A DNA stretch of 64,000 bases from assembly GCA_036874045.1 (NCBI GenBank), contig CM072347.1, positions 9,488,501 to 9,552,500 of the forward strand. Direction: 5' to 3'. Each line of letters opens with the position of its first letter. The first letter of the stretch is position 1. The DNA comes from Cymodocea nodosa (taxonomy: Eukaryota > Streptophyta > Magnoliopsida > Alismatales > Cymodoceaceae). Positions 33,282-45,025 of this stretch are shown piece by piece. The notes under the pieces are model-generated. The model ran no database searches and was not told where the DNA came from. It saw nothing but the letters and a program-made list of their open reading frames with translations. The position numbers and the translations under genes are program-made.

Positions 33282-34164
33282 TTACAAAGAAGTAATAGGC
33301 TAGAGTATGACTGATATAAAAGGGTTAAGTGCAACTTTATGTTGTCACCACATATACTTAGAAGAGAATGCTAAACCTTTTAGAATTCTTGAGAGGAGAT
33401 TAAATCCAAACCTTAAAGAAGTAGTTGGGAAGGAAGTAGTGAAATGGTTAGATAATGATATAATTTATTCGATTTCTGATAGCCTATGGGTTAGTCCAAT
33501 CCATGTAGTTCCCAAGAAATCAGGATTAACAGTTATTAGGAATGAAAGTTAAGACTTGATCCTACTAGAATTCAATCAAGCTGGAGAGTGTGTATAGATT
33601 ATAGAAAGCTGAATGCTATGACTAGGAAAGATCATTTTCCCTTACCTTTTATAGATCAAATGCTAGAAAAATTAGTAGGGTAAGAATATTTTTGTTTCCT
33701 AGAGAGGTATTCAGGATATAACCAAGTCCCTGTAGCATTAGAGGATCAAGAGAAAATAACTTTCACCTATCCTAATAGAACTTATGCTTTTAAGAGAATG
33801 CCATTCGGATTATGCAATGCACCAACCACCTTTCAAAGGTGTATGCAAGGCATATTCACTAGAATGATTGAAGATTTTTTAGAAATATTTATGGATGACT
33901 TTACTATTTATGGAACTTCATATGAAGTGTGTTTAAACAATTTAGACCAAGTATTAAAACGTTGTGTGAAAAAAAGTCTGGTTCTAAATTGGGAAAAATG
34001 TCACTTCATGGCTGAACAAGGAATAGTCTTGGGACATGTTATTTCAAAGAAAGGGTTGGAAGTAGATAAAGCTAAAATAGAAGTAATTTCTAATCTACCA
34101 AAACCTAAATCAATAAAAGATATTAGATCATTTCTAGGACATGCTGGATTTTATAGAAGATTTA
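33282..34164 (+). pseudogene. Reverse transcriptase fragment of Athila-like element H
   Basis: A close relative of F, starting at the equivalent of F 5335. It shows TDIKGLSATLCCHHIYLEEN, WVSPIHVVPKKSG, DYRKLNAMTRKDHF (after a frame disturbance near 33555), MPFGLCNAPTTFQRCM, FMDD (33888-33899), and [19 protein letters not shown]. It ends in GFYRRF at 34164. Stops are at 33550-33552 and about 33680. Upstream gag, protease and LTR of H are not present. Confidence 0.92.
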
Positions 34165-34503
34165 TGTTGAGTATTTTGTTTTGATGATGTGTATTGAATG
34201 AAATTAATCATATTTGCTCAATTACTATTGCTTGTGAAAGGAAATTAAAATCATTAATTAATACAGAAAAAGCTTATTGATATAAATACTTGTTTGTATT
34301 GGATATGAAATTATACTAAGTTAATAACTAGTTGTTTCATTGCATTAATTTCTCATTTAACTAAACATTAAGTTAATGTGTGTTTTTATTGAAAAGCATG
34401 ATATGTTTTAAAGTTATATTTTCTATATCATGTATAGTGCACGTTTGGAAAACTCGTTAAGTTAGAGTTTTAGTCGTATAGAGATCACGTGAGAACTCGT
34501 TAA
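34165..34503 (+). repeat. A-family LTR fragment replacing H RNase H
   Basis: Begins with the LTR start TGTTGAGTATTTTG and follows the A LTR to ACTCGTTAA, then switches back to Athila sequence. In F the corresponding interval is about 378 bp (6218 to about 6595) and encodes RNase H including CDASNFAIG. That segment is absent from H. Confidence 0.9.
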
Positions 34504-36012
34504 AACACCTAATAGTAAAGAAAGAAACTAAACCTAGATTGATTCGGTGGATATTATTATTACAAGAATTTGATCTAGAAATTAAAAATAAAAAAGGTTG
34601 CGAGAATGTAGTAGCAGATCATTTATCAATATTACAAATAGAAAAGTCAAATATTGAAATTAAGGATAATTTTCCTGATGAACAATTAATGACCATGAAC
34701 ACAATGCCTTGGTATGCAAACATAGTTAATTACTTAGTTACTGGTTTAACACCTAAGGATTGGAATAGACAGGATAAGAAATTGTTCTTTTCAAGAGTAA
34801 AATATTACTATTGAGAAGACCCATACTTATTTAAGAAATGTTCTGACCTAATTTTAAGGAGGTGTGTTCCAGAAATTAAATATCAGAGTATATTGTTTTT
34901 CTACCATGACCAAGCATATGGAGGGCATTTTGGTTCAGGGAAAACTGTTGCTAAAATTCTGCAATATGGTTTTTATTGGTCAACACTATTCAAAGGTGCT
35001 CATAAATATTGCTTAACTTGTTTAAAATGTCAACAAATAGGAAGAATATCAAAGAGGAATATGCTACCTCTTAATCCTATTGTTGAGGTTGAAATCTTTG
35101 ATGTGTGGGGAATAGATTTTATGGGTCCATTTCCTATGTCTAATCAATTTAATTATATATTGTTGGGGGTGGATTATGTATCTAAATGGATAGAAGCTAT
35201 TCCTACAAAAACTAATGACAACAAAGTGGTAATACATTTTGTAAGAAGTAATATAATTGCTAGATTTGGAATACCTAAAGCTATTATCAGTGATAGAGGA
35301 ACTCATTTCTGTAATAGAAGTTTTGAAGCCTTAATGAAGAAATATAGAGTAAATCACAAAATTGCAACATCATATCATCTGCAAACAAGTGGACAAGTAG
35401 AAAGTGCAAACAAATAAATTAAGTTAATTTTAGAAAAAATAGTAAATCCTACTAGAAAAGATTGAGCTAATAGATTGATAGATGCACTTTGGGCTTATAG
35501 AACTGCTTATAAGACAAGCTTAGGTATGTCACCTTTTAGGCTAGTATATGGAAAAAGTTGTCATTTACCAGCTGAAATTGAACATAAAGCTTATTGAGCA
35601 TTAAAAACTCTAAACACTAATTTAAATCAAGCTGTTGAGAATAGAAAAATACAATTGATTGAATTAGAAGAATTTAGGAATGAAGCTTATTCGAAAACTA
35701 TAAGAGAAAAAGAGAAAATGAAGTTCTAGCATGACAAGAAAATTATTTCAAAGACCTTTGAAATAGGACAAGAAGTATATCTTTACATAACTAGACTCCA
35801 TAACCATCTAGGAAAATTAAGATCTAGATGGGCAGGACCTTACATAATTTGAAATATTTATTCCTATGGAGTTATTGAAATTGAAAATCCTAAAAATCAG
35901 AATATATTTAAAGTAAATGGACAAAGACTTAGACCTATTTTGAAGATACCAAAAAGTTCTTTTGGAATTATAGAAGAAGTAAGAGTAGAGGACTACTTGA
36001 GCTTTACTTAGT
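34504..36012 (+). pseudogene. Pol C-terminal part and integrase of H
   Basis: Continues with [46 protein letters not shown], a TGA near 34815, HHCC domain (HDQAYGGHFG, CLKCQQIGR), then GIDFMGPFPMSNQF, ISDRGTHFCNRS and TSGQVESANK, ended by TAA at 35415-35417. Later frames give [14 protein letters not shown] and [11 protein letters not shown] with further stops. Integrase catalytic acids remain. The tail reaches CTTACTTAGTAAGAAAT, the point where F ends. Confidence 0.92.
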
Positions 36013-36725
36013 AAGAAATTTTCTAAGTATATAAAAAAAAAAACCTTATTTAAACATGGTCACAATTCAACCGAAAGGAATTATCAGTTTTATCGAAACA
36101 TATTTTAAAAGAAAAAAAAATCGTTGCAGTTCAACCAACAGGATCCATCGTTTTGATCGAAACATAAAAACATAAAAAATCTATATATTATATTTAGTAT
36201 AGTGTTAGTGTTACCAAAGTATAGTATCAATTCAATCGATAGAAAGAAAGAAAGAAAGAAAATATTTTCGATTCAACCAAGGAATATAATGGTTTGACCA
36301 AAATTTTAAAATGTTGAAAAATTAAGAGTCGGTTAGACCGGAAATTCTTCAATCTTGAACGAAGTAAAAATTATTATTATAAGTATTTTTGTTAGATATA
36401 ACTTTACGGAAAGTCCGTTGAGTTACACTTAGCAAACTTACTCCGTTGAGTCTAGGATAAGTTAACGAACTCACCCCGTTGAGTTAACTATAACTTAATG
36501 AAGTACTGTAGTTAAGTCCACGGACTAAGTCCATGGAGTTAACCGTAATTCCATGGAGAGGTAAATGAGAGAGTGAGAGTTTTGCATGGGAAATGACACG
36601 ATTACCCGTCTAAACTTAGGGCTTATTTATACTAAACTTAGGGTTTGGGGGCATTATCTGTAGAATCATTTAGAACTTAGAATAGTAGAGATTAGAGCGA
36701 TTCTGTTCCATTTCGTAACTCCACG
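36013..36725 (+). other. Non-coding spacer between integrase and third ORF in H
   Basis: No credible ORF. An A-run (36033-36044), (GAAA)n near 36240-36261, repeated TTCAACC/GACCGG-like motifs (36066-36350), and a cluster of CCGTTGAGTTA-type motifs at 36410-36560. Comparable spacers precede the third ORF in A and B. Confidence 0.7.
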
Positions 36726-38669
36726 ATGAGAAAGATGACATTAGAATTCTGGGAGGACACTATTGACATGTTAGAATTTCTTAAAGATTCGGAAGAATGG
36801 CACACAAGGTAGAAGATCAAAAATACAACACGATAAAAAGAGCTACAAAAGGTAGAATCTAACCTTTTTTACTGGAGGAAAGTGTTAGTGGATTTAGGCA
36901 TAAAAATAGCTCAGATTATGGAAATGAGAATCAAAGTAGCAACGGAAGTTGCTGTAAACAAAGAAAGATGAATCAGGCCAATTAACGAAGTTGACCTAGA
37001 ATTGATCCAACGTAAGTCTCGACTCTAGTTCAAAACATGCATAGGTAGACGGGCTCAGCGGGCAATCTGGGAGCAACAAAGGAAAGGAAATGAAGAACAA
37101 GAGGAACTGACTACTGAAAGACCTGTCCTTGAGGAATAGCAGTCTGGACCTTTAGTTCCACCACCAAGGTCGTTAGAAAGAGCAGTAATTTTGGGGCCTT
37201 CTACTAAGGAAGAATTAAGAGAATTTCAAGAACTGGTTCAAATTGGAAAAGACCAAGGAGAACTAGAAGAGTTGGTAGTAGCTATAGCACATCTAGTGTT
37301 CGATGCACATTGTAAAAAGAGGGCTGCAGAAAAGTTGAAGGCCCAATACAAAATTAAAGTTGAACAGCATCAAGAAGTCACTACCATACCTAATGTAAGA
37401 GGAGCTGAAGCTAGTCCTTCGAGACCAGTAATTATAGAAAAAGTTAAACTAGAGGAGCCAGTACCTGTGGCTCAAGGGCATGCAGAGCCTATTTTTGTAG
37501 ATTTAATCTTAAAAGAAGAAGAGGAAGACCAGACACAATTAATCAGAAGAAGGAAAGGAAAAGAGATAGTGTCTGAACATCAAGAAGAGATTAAATCTGA
37601 GATGCAAATATCAGTAGGGCTTGTAAAGTAAATTTTTGTAAACCTACTATCTGATTCTGAGGAGCAGGAGTAGTAAGAGCAAAGAGAAGAAGAAAATCAG
37701 GCTGAAACTAATCTACAGCGTATACAAACAGAAGAAACAAAAATTAGGGCAGAAGCTGACTTGCCCATAACTCCATCCCAATCTGCCATAGAATCAGAAA
37801 GAACAGTGGCAATGTAGATTGGTAGTCAGGAAGAAGAGGAAAAAGAAGAAACTGAACAAGAAGCTAAACAAGTACATATGGAACAAGAAAGAAATGACTT
37901 GACAGATTCCACTAAAGAGCAAGAAACTCTTCAGCAAATTTTGGAAAGAATTCAAGACAGAGTGGAGAGTTCTACCGGCTCACCACCATAGACAAAAGTA
38001 GAAGCAAAAATGCAGGAATCTCTAGAGCATTTTCAACCAATTCAAGTTCAGCACATGGAAGAGGAAGTTTAAGAACAAACTCCTCTAGAGCAACAAATTC
38101 AAATTCCTAACCCAACTGAAGCAACAATTTTGAATGAAGTACACTTTTGGAGTTAGGAAGCATAAAATAAATATCAAGAGATTAGGGGTTATGATATCAT
38201 ATATAGTAGACCAGTAAATTGGGACAAGATGCAAGAAATTAAGGATTTATTTGAGTTCTAAGGTCTACTGTAGTTTATTTCTCAATAGAGAGGGCTGTAG
38301 TATATGAGAATCTTGTGCCCAACTTCTATGCAAATTTAAGAGAAGGAGAAAGTGGATTAATTTCCAACATGGAGCAAGCTGATGTACAGATAACACTAGA
38401 GCTTCTCCACAACATTTTAGGACTAAAGAATGAAGGAATAGAAATTTTGGAAAGCACAACTATAGTCGAGTGGATAGAACAAATAATAAAGGATTATTTA
38501 GCTATCAATCCTAGTGTGCCATTATTAAATAGATTGAAGCACTTAAATGGTAAAGCACACATGATAGCTAACATTTTGATTAAGAATGTCTACCAATGAC
38601 AAGGCCATGATGCAGAACTAAGTCAATTTGTCAAGTGAGCCACGTATGCAGTTGTGAACAGAATTCAAA
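36726..38669 (+). pseudogene. Env-like third ORF of Athila-like element H
   Basis: Starts around MRKMTLEFWEDTIDMLEFLK (36726) and decays through many stops. The longest open piece, 37191-37631, is Glu/Lys/Gln-rich (PSTKEELREFQELVQIGKD). Further on come Gln/Glu-rich stretches and the conserved domain: RPVNWDKMQEIKDLFEF (about 38210-38260, then TAA), FYANLREGESG, LELLHNILGLKNEG and LNGKAHMIANILIKNVYQ. It is cut at 38669 by the C1 LTR in the middle of ATYAVVNRIQ. Order, spacing and motifs match the third ORF of A. Function unknown; envelope-like by position only. Confidence 0.75.
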
Positions 38670-39884
38670 TGTAGGATCATCTGTATCATAAGAGGGGGGG
38701 TGAATTGTGTCATTAGTAATTAAAATACCAACGGATAAAACAAGAGCACAAAACACTCGTAAATGAAATTCTATTCTTTATAATCTTTAATGATAGAATT
38801 TATAATATCTTTTCAACTCAATTCCCTTCTTGAAGGTTTTGATACAGTAATGTCTAATATACAATTCAAATAGAAAAATGAAGTTTTTATTCAAAACTAA
38901 TTTCGAATTGTATAAAACCTGATATTTATGCACACAACTTCTTTCCTTCTCTTTGCTTAGCTTTTGTATCTCTTCTTCTCTAGTTGTCGAATTTCCAGAC
39001 TTCTTACGTTTGCTACTCCTTTTCTGAAATTGCTTGAAATTTTGAACTTCTTCTGATGTTGGAGAATTTATCAAAATATGAATATTCAAACTTAACTTTT
39101 TAGTTAGGGATCCAGATTGAATATTCAGACTTGGTTTTTGAGATTGGGATCCCTTTGTTGTAATGTAGCTCGTACTCTCTATTAGTAGTCGAACTATGTC
39201 TTCATGTTTAGCATGTTCATCCACTTAATCCATAATCCACAATCCACGTACTAATTTTTTCTTTAATCCAAATTACTATGTTTTTGAGTTTCCACTTTCT
39301 CCACTATCAATTTGAATTTCCACGATCTCCACTCATAGATTCACTAAGACTTTATCTTCTTGGAGTCTTGTAGAATATCTTCTAAGTCTTTGATTTAGTC
39401 GAACACTTATCCTTTAAGTCTTGTAAAATCTCAAATACTTATCTGTAACTCTTCGAGTTTTTGCACCTGCAAAATACGTGACTAAACATAGCAAACTTAT
39501 CATTCGTTAGTCATTTTATAAAACTCGAAGACTTATCTATCCATGTGTATAAAAACTCGAGCAGTTATTTAACTATTCGATTTTCATTACCGAACGCACA
39601 TGGAAAACATGTGACAACTTAAAGCATTAAAAACACATGTACAAATAACTTAACTATAAGAGTTTTTAACATAAACTATTCGACAAAAACGAAATGTTAA
39701 CTATCTGAAAGTTTAACTATCGAAAATCTAACTCTTCAGAAAACTTTAACTTATCGACATAAAAATGAAACTTTCTGATAATCTGTTAACATTTAATTAC
39801 GTAACTATTATACTTAGAGAATATTATTTGGACTTATTTAAAAACTTTAATAAAGCATATATCATCAAAACAAAATTCCTAACA
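38670..39884 (-). repeat. 3' LTR of element C1
   Basis: 1215 bp, TGTAGGATCATCTG to AATTCCTAACA, minus orientation because the PPT and third ORF lie to its right. Preceded by TCAAA (38665-38669), the presumed left duplication. The right end of C1 is lost, so this cannot be checked. Contains CGAACxCTTAT/ATAAG-type and TCGAGTTTTTxC repeats. Confidence 0.88.
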
Positions 39885-40195
39885 ATCTCCCCCTTTTTGA
39901 TGATGTCAAATAATCTATCTTCTCTCCCTTTTTGGTATTATAAAAAAGTAAATAGTCTATCTTCGCCATCTTTAGTATTTAAGCCATGTAAATGTGAGGA
40001 AGAAAAACCTTGCTAAGTATACATGAATCAAAAAGATATTTTTAAACATGCATAACTTTCGTGGATTAAGCATAAACTATTTAAATATAAACTGTGAAAA
40101 ATAATCACGTGAGCATTAAGTGTAGTAAATAGTTTACATAATATATTTGGTAACAAATTACAATAAATAAATCATGTAATTCATAATTTGTATAA
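39885..40195 (-). other. Polypurine tract and 3' UTR of C1
   Basis: ATCTCCCCCTTTTTG (39885-39899) is the reverse complement of the A PPT. A degenerate second tract is near 39918 (TCTCTCCCTTTTTGG). The stretch 40033-40100 is repeated at 61941-62000 in C2. No gene. Confidence 0.8.
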
Positions 40196-40741
40196 TCACA
40201 AGCCTCTTTGTCTTCGAAAAATACTAATAAGAGTATCTAAAATTTGCCTTGCAATTTTTGTACTTACTCTATTTATCTGATAAATTACTGCTTAATCTAA
40301 ATCATTTTGTGAAACTTGTGATGGTTGCTGTAAAAATTCAATATGTATGTTTGTATTTATACCTGTATTTGTATTTGTATGTTACTGTTGTTCTGAAAAT
40401 TATGGTGATTGTTGTTGTTGTTGTTGTGACTGTGTTTGCCGATCTTGTTGTTGTTGTTGAATTATAGGTGTATCTGCTTCCTGGTATTTTTGTAGTTCCT
40501 TTGCAGAGAAAGATCTTGACTTTAATCTTTTCTATGGCCAAGGTGTAATATCTATTTGACTTGCCACAATTCTCAAAATCGTATCACCATAAAATAATTT
40601 ACTCTACAAATGTAAGATATGAGAAACAAAAATATCATACCAGTTCACCTGCATATGGTTAATTAATGCATATGTAGCATAAAGACAACATCTGCCAACT
40701 TCTGCACCATGACCAAACCTCTGAAACAATGAAGCATGAAG
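40196..40741 (-). pseudogene. C-terminal fragment of the C1 env-like ORF
   Basis: Minus strand from about 40741: LFQRFGHGAEVGRCCLYATY, ALINHMQVNWYDIFVSHILH, a stop, SKLFYGDTILRIVASQIDI, then SRSFSAKELQKYQE and a Gln-rich tail encoded by TTG/TTGTTG repeats, ending at TGA 40198-40196. Matches C2 (62088-62770) and, more distantly, A 29200-29650 (KLFYGDAVCKILASQLTL). The N-terminal part is replaced at about 40742 by unrelated sequence. Confidence 0.8.
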
Positions 40742-42488
40742 CATATAATTTACCATACTTTATGTTAAGAGTTCATGAGCGCATTGATTCGTTCTCCTAA
40801 CACTAAACGATTAGTAAGAACACCTACATAGGATTATTCAACATAGAGACGTACAGAAAAATTTTCTGAATTGGACTTTAACGAAATCCTTAGGGGTGTA
40901 GCTAACCTTTCTTTAAAAGAGAACGAAGATATGGCTGCTCCAATAGAAAAACTATTCAAGCTTTAATTTTGCCCATTTTTAATGAATTTTATAAGTAATT
41001 TTGCATGATATTATCTATCTATGGTGGATAAATGATATTAATTATGAGTAATATAAGTCTTGAAATATAGTGCAATATAGAAATTTAATTAACAAGTGCA
41101 TCCCCCATTGAATATAATTTTGCATGGAACACATTGATTTTATTTTGAATGTCCTATGTTGGTTAACGTCTCTTGGAGTTCAATTTCCATTAATTGCAGG
41201 TAACACACATATGGAAGGAGCTTAATGCAAAAGACCAAAAGAAGATGTAAAGAATCAAAAGTTGGTGGACTAAACTTTAAAGAAGAGGGCATGCCAACAC
41301 CTTATTGGCCCTCCTAGATCTATGGCATCCTATTGGCTTAGTGATAAAACCAAGGTGCCACATCAAAGAGAGAGAACACATGCTAACATAAATGCAAGGG
41401 GACAGGAATTTCGTAGGCCACCTTGGTGCTTCCAATTAGAGAAAGAAAGAAGAGAAGAAAGCTTGGAGGTGAGGCTTATGCTTGCAAGGAGACCATCCAT
41501 TGATGCTATTCACCATTCCAAGGGCTAAGGACAAGACGCCCAAGCTTGGAGGTGGAGTTGCTGCCAAGTTCCATTGAATTCAAAGCTCTAGAGAAGAAGA
41601 TAAGAAGCTCCTAAGGTAGTGACAACTCTTAGAGTTTATTATTTTCTTGTATAGAAGGAAGAATTGATGAGAAATGGTGGTGAACATCTCAATTATATGT
41701 CTTCTTAGCTAGATAGAGTTCAATGAATGTATATGAATGTTTAATTCTTCTTTTCAACTTCTAATTTGCATCCTCTATTCACGTGTATTGTTGGGGCTGT
41801 TGGTGAGGCTTTCACACGAGTGAATGACACTCACCAATGGTGGCTTAGCGCATTTGAGAAGAAGGTGCGAATTGAAAGAAGAAGAAAATAAGTGTTGATG
41901 TTCATTTGAATGAAGAACCTATCACTTATATCTAGTTGTTAATTTTAATTTCAGTAGTTAATTGAGTTTTTTATATCTTATATTGATCACATTTTGTTCT
42001 AATCAATCTCCAAAAGGAATTTCTAATGCAAGTAGTATAGTATAGTTTAGCTAGATTAGCAAATAGCATAGTTGCATGCATTTAGTATAAATTAGAATAG
42101 AGTAGTATAGTCTATTGAACCTTCTTGTTTTATTTTTCTTTCCTCAATATTGATGCATTGATATCACTTCTAAAATCACATGGAACTTGTGTGCATGTTA
42201 TAATTGAATGAGTTGATAGATTTACAAGTAAAGAAATTGATTCACATCACCATTTTCCATTACACATTGCCTTGAAACTGCATGATTTGTGAGCTTGTGT
42301 TAATTTTGATTATTCTACATTGACATGTCATTAATTTACTGAAGTATACCTAAGAGCTTGAAGAACAAGTTGAGTAATAGTTGATTAAGTCATAAACACA
42401 ATCCTTGTGGAAGAATGACCTGTAATTGCCATGTACACCAAAAGAACTGTGCACTTGCAGTAAAGCTTGAGCTAAAAATATAGCTCAA
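40742..42488 (+). other. Unclassified 1.75-kb region, probably the 5' LTR of gag fragment J
   Basis: No gene recognised. The short frame at 41322-41528 has no family features. Near its right end GACCTGTAATTGC and CTGTGCACTTGCAG (42418-42460) parallel F 3166-3210, the region just upstream of F's PBS. Gag J starts immediately after it. This suggests LTR/leader sequence of a gypsy element with the PBS deleted. The left boundary is ill-defined and no TSD was found. Confidence 0.45.
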
Positions 42489-43193
42489 GAAAAACCATTA
42501 GGGGAGATTCTATATCCTGAATTAGTTGATGAACCTTCATGTATTCGATTGACAAACTTTAAGGGAGATAGGTTTGAATTGAAATCTAATTATATTAGTC
42601 ATTTGCCACACTTTCATGGATTAGAAAGAGAGGATGCCTATTATTTCCTTAGAGAATTTAACGAAGTTTGTCAAATAATGAAAATGCTGAACATGTGTAT
42701 AGATGCTATTAAACTTAGATATATCCCTTTTGCTTTAAAAGACACAATTAAGAGATGGTTATATACTTTGTCACCTGATTCAATTTTTGCATGGACTAAA
42801 TTTTGCTTTGTTTTTTTGGAAAAATATTATCCAACACATCAAACGATTAAAAAGAAAAAGGAAATATTAATGTGTAGCTAAAAACAAGGAGAATCATTCT
42901 AGAAGTATTTTGCAAGATTTAAAGATTTACTGACTCAATGTCCATATCATGCACTAAGTAAAGCACAATTAATAGGTATAATTTATGAAGTCATAGATGT
43001 TTCAACGAAATCTTTATTAGAATTTACTTGTCAGAATGGATTTTTAAAACTGTGTAGTGAAGAAGGATGGACATATTTAGAAAACTTTGCAAAAAGAACT
43101 GCATAGTGGGAAAACTCGGCTGAAGCTATTACAGATAAAAGAACATTGCCAAGGGGAATGCATGAATTAGATTCAAGCACTATACTTGAAGTT
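42489..43193 (+). pseudogene. Athila-like gag fragment J, N-terminal part
   Basis: The frame from 42489 reads EKPLGEILYPELVDEPSCIR, then FELKSNYISHLPHFHGLERE, DAYYFLREFNEVCQIMKM, YIPFALKDTIKRWLYTLSP and KFCFVFLEKYYPTHQT, the retrotransposon gag domain of Athila-type elements (capsid role). TAG at 42879-42881 breaks it; the same frame continues (YFARFKDLLTQCPYHALS, SKAQLIGIIYEVID) up to the solo LTR. F lacks this domain. No PBS is visible upstream. Confidence 0.85.
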
Positions 43194-44396
43194 TGTAGGA
43201 TCGTCTGTATCACAAGAGAGGGGGTGAATTATGTTTTTAGTAATTAAATACTAGTGGATAAAACAAGAGCACAAAACACTCGTAAATGAAAATCTAATCT
43301 TTATTTAAAAATAGAATTTATAATATCTTTTCAGCTCAATTCCCTTCTTGACGGTTTTGATACAGAAATGTTCGATATACAATTCGAATATAATAATAAA
43401 GCTCTTATTGAAAACTAATTTTGAATTGTATAAAACCTTATCTTTCTTTGTCTTTGCTCAGCTTCTATATCTCTTCTTCTCTAGTTGTCGAATTTCCAGA
43501 CTTCTTACGTTTGTAGCTCCTTTTTTGAAATTGCTTGGAATTTCGAACTTCTTCTGATGTTGGAGAATTTTTCAGAATATGAATATTCAAACTAAACTTT
43601 TCAGTTAGGGATCTAGATTGAATATTCAAACTTGGTTTTTGAGATTAGGATCCTCTATTGTAATGTAGCTCATACTCTCTATTAGTAGTCAAACTCTGTT
43701 GTCTTTCACGTTCAGCATGTTCATCCACTTAATCCATAACCCATAATCCATAATCCATGTACTAATTTTTTCTTTAATCCAAATTACTATCTTTTTGAGT
43801 TTCCACTTTCTCCACAATCATTTTGAATTTTCACGATCTCCACTCATAAATTCATCGAGACTTTTATCTTCTTGGAGTCTTGTAGAATATCTTTTAAGTC
43901 TTCGATTTAGTCGAACACTTATCATTTAAGTCTTGTAAAAACTCGAACACTTATTTGTAACTCTTCGAGTTTTGCACCTGCAAAACACGTGACTAAACAT
44001 AGCAAATTTATCTGTTCATTAGTCATTTTATAAAACTCGAACAGTTATCTATCCATGCGTATAAAAACTCGAACAATTATCTAACTATTGGATTTTCATT
44101 ACCGAACGCACATGGAAAACACGTGACAACTTAAAACATTAAAAACACACGTGTAGATAACTTAACTATACGAGTTTTTAACATAAACTATTTAACAAAA
44201 ATGAAATGTTAACTATCCGAAAGTTTAATTATCGAAAATCTAACTCTTCAAAAATCTTTAATTTATCCGACATAAAAATGAAACTTTTCGATAATCTGTT
44301 AACTATTATACTTAGAGAAATATACTTAGAGAATATTATGTAGACTTATTTAAAAACGTTAATATAGCATATATCATCAAAATTAAATACCTAACA
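43194..44396 (-). repeat. Solo LTR of the C family
   Basis: 1203 bp, TGTAGGATCG to ATACCTAACA, with perfect duplication AAGTT (43189-43193 and 44397-44401) in gag J. Contains TAACTATCCGAAA at 44210-44222. No internal sequence. Confidence 0.95.
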
Positions 44397-44808
44397 AAGT
44401 TAAATTAATTGAATTAACAAAGAAAATAGAAGAGCTATCATTAAATCAAAAGCTAGTAGAAAAGAATGTACACATTAATGATTTAGATATTATTTATGTT
44501 AGAAACTAGAAAGATAACTTTGGAAATTCTTATAACCCTAATTGGAGAAATCACCCGAATTTATCTTGGAGAAACAATAATTTCCAGGGAGGAGAAAATA
44601 TAAATGATAAAAATATAAGTTATGAAGCATTAATTGAACAAGGATCTAGAATAGAAAAATTAGAAAAGATAATCTAACAATTAAACAATCATCTAGATCT
44701 TGTATTTGAAAATGCTGCCATTCAAAATCAAAATATGAATAGAAATATACCTCCTAGACAGAAGGAATCAATAGAAGTTAGACCTAGAGGAGGATTGCCA
44801 ATGCAAGC
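44397..44808 (+). pseudogene. Athila-like gag fragment J, C-terminal part
   Basis: Continues J after the solo LTR: LIELTKKIEELSLNQKLVE, a TAG near 44509, then SYNPNWRNHPNLSWRNNN (typical Athila gag motif), RIEKLEKII, a stop, and PPRQKESIEVRPRGGLPMQA, cut by the C2 LTR at 44809. This is the portion missing from F's gag. Confidence 0.85.
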
Positions 44809-45025
44809 TGTAGGATCGTCCGTATCACAAGAGGGGGGGTGAATTGTGTCTTTAATAATAAAATACTAGCAAATAAAACAAGAGCACAAAACACTCGTAA
44901 ATGAAATTCTATTCTTTTATTTAAAGACAGAATTTACAATATCTTTTCAGCTCAATTCCTTTCTTGAAGGTTTTGATACAGTAATGTTCGATATAAAATT
45001 CAAATAGAAAAACAAAGCTCTTATT
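44809..45025 (-). repeat. LTR fragment of element C2
   Basis: Starts TGTAGGATCGTCCG and follows the C1 LTR for 217 bp until B's LTR begins at 45026. Presumed left duplication CAAGC (44804-44808). The rest of this LTR is absent at B's other side (61933). Confidence 0.85.

Noticed and set aside
36240-36261. (GAAA)n microsatellite as a regulatory element
   Set aside because: Short simple repeat in a non-coding spacer with no supporting signal.
40249-40541. Plus-strand frame with Leu/Tyr/Val-rich sequence resembling membrane segments
   Set aside because: It is the complement of the minus-strand Gln-rich (TTG repeat) tail of the C1 third ORF; the same shadow occurs at 62139-62491.
41322-41528. 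Possible 68-codon gene between C1 and J
   Set aside because: No recognisable motif, and the region probably belongs to an LTR; not enough to call a gene.
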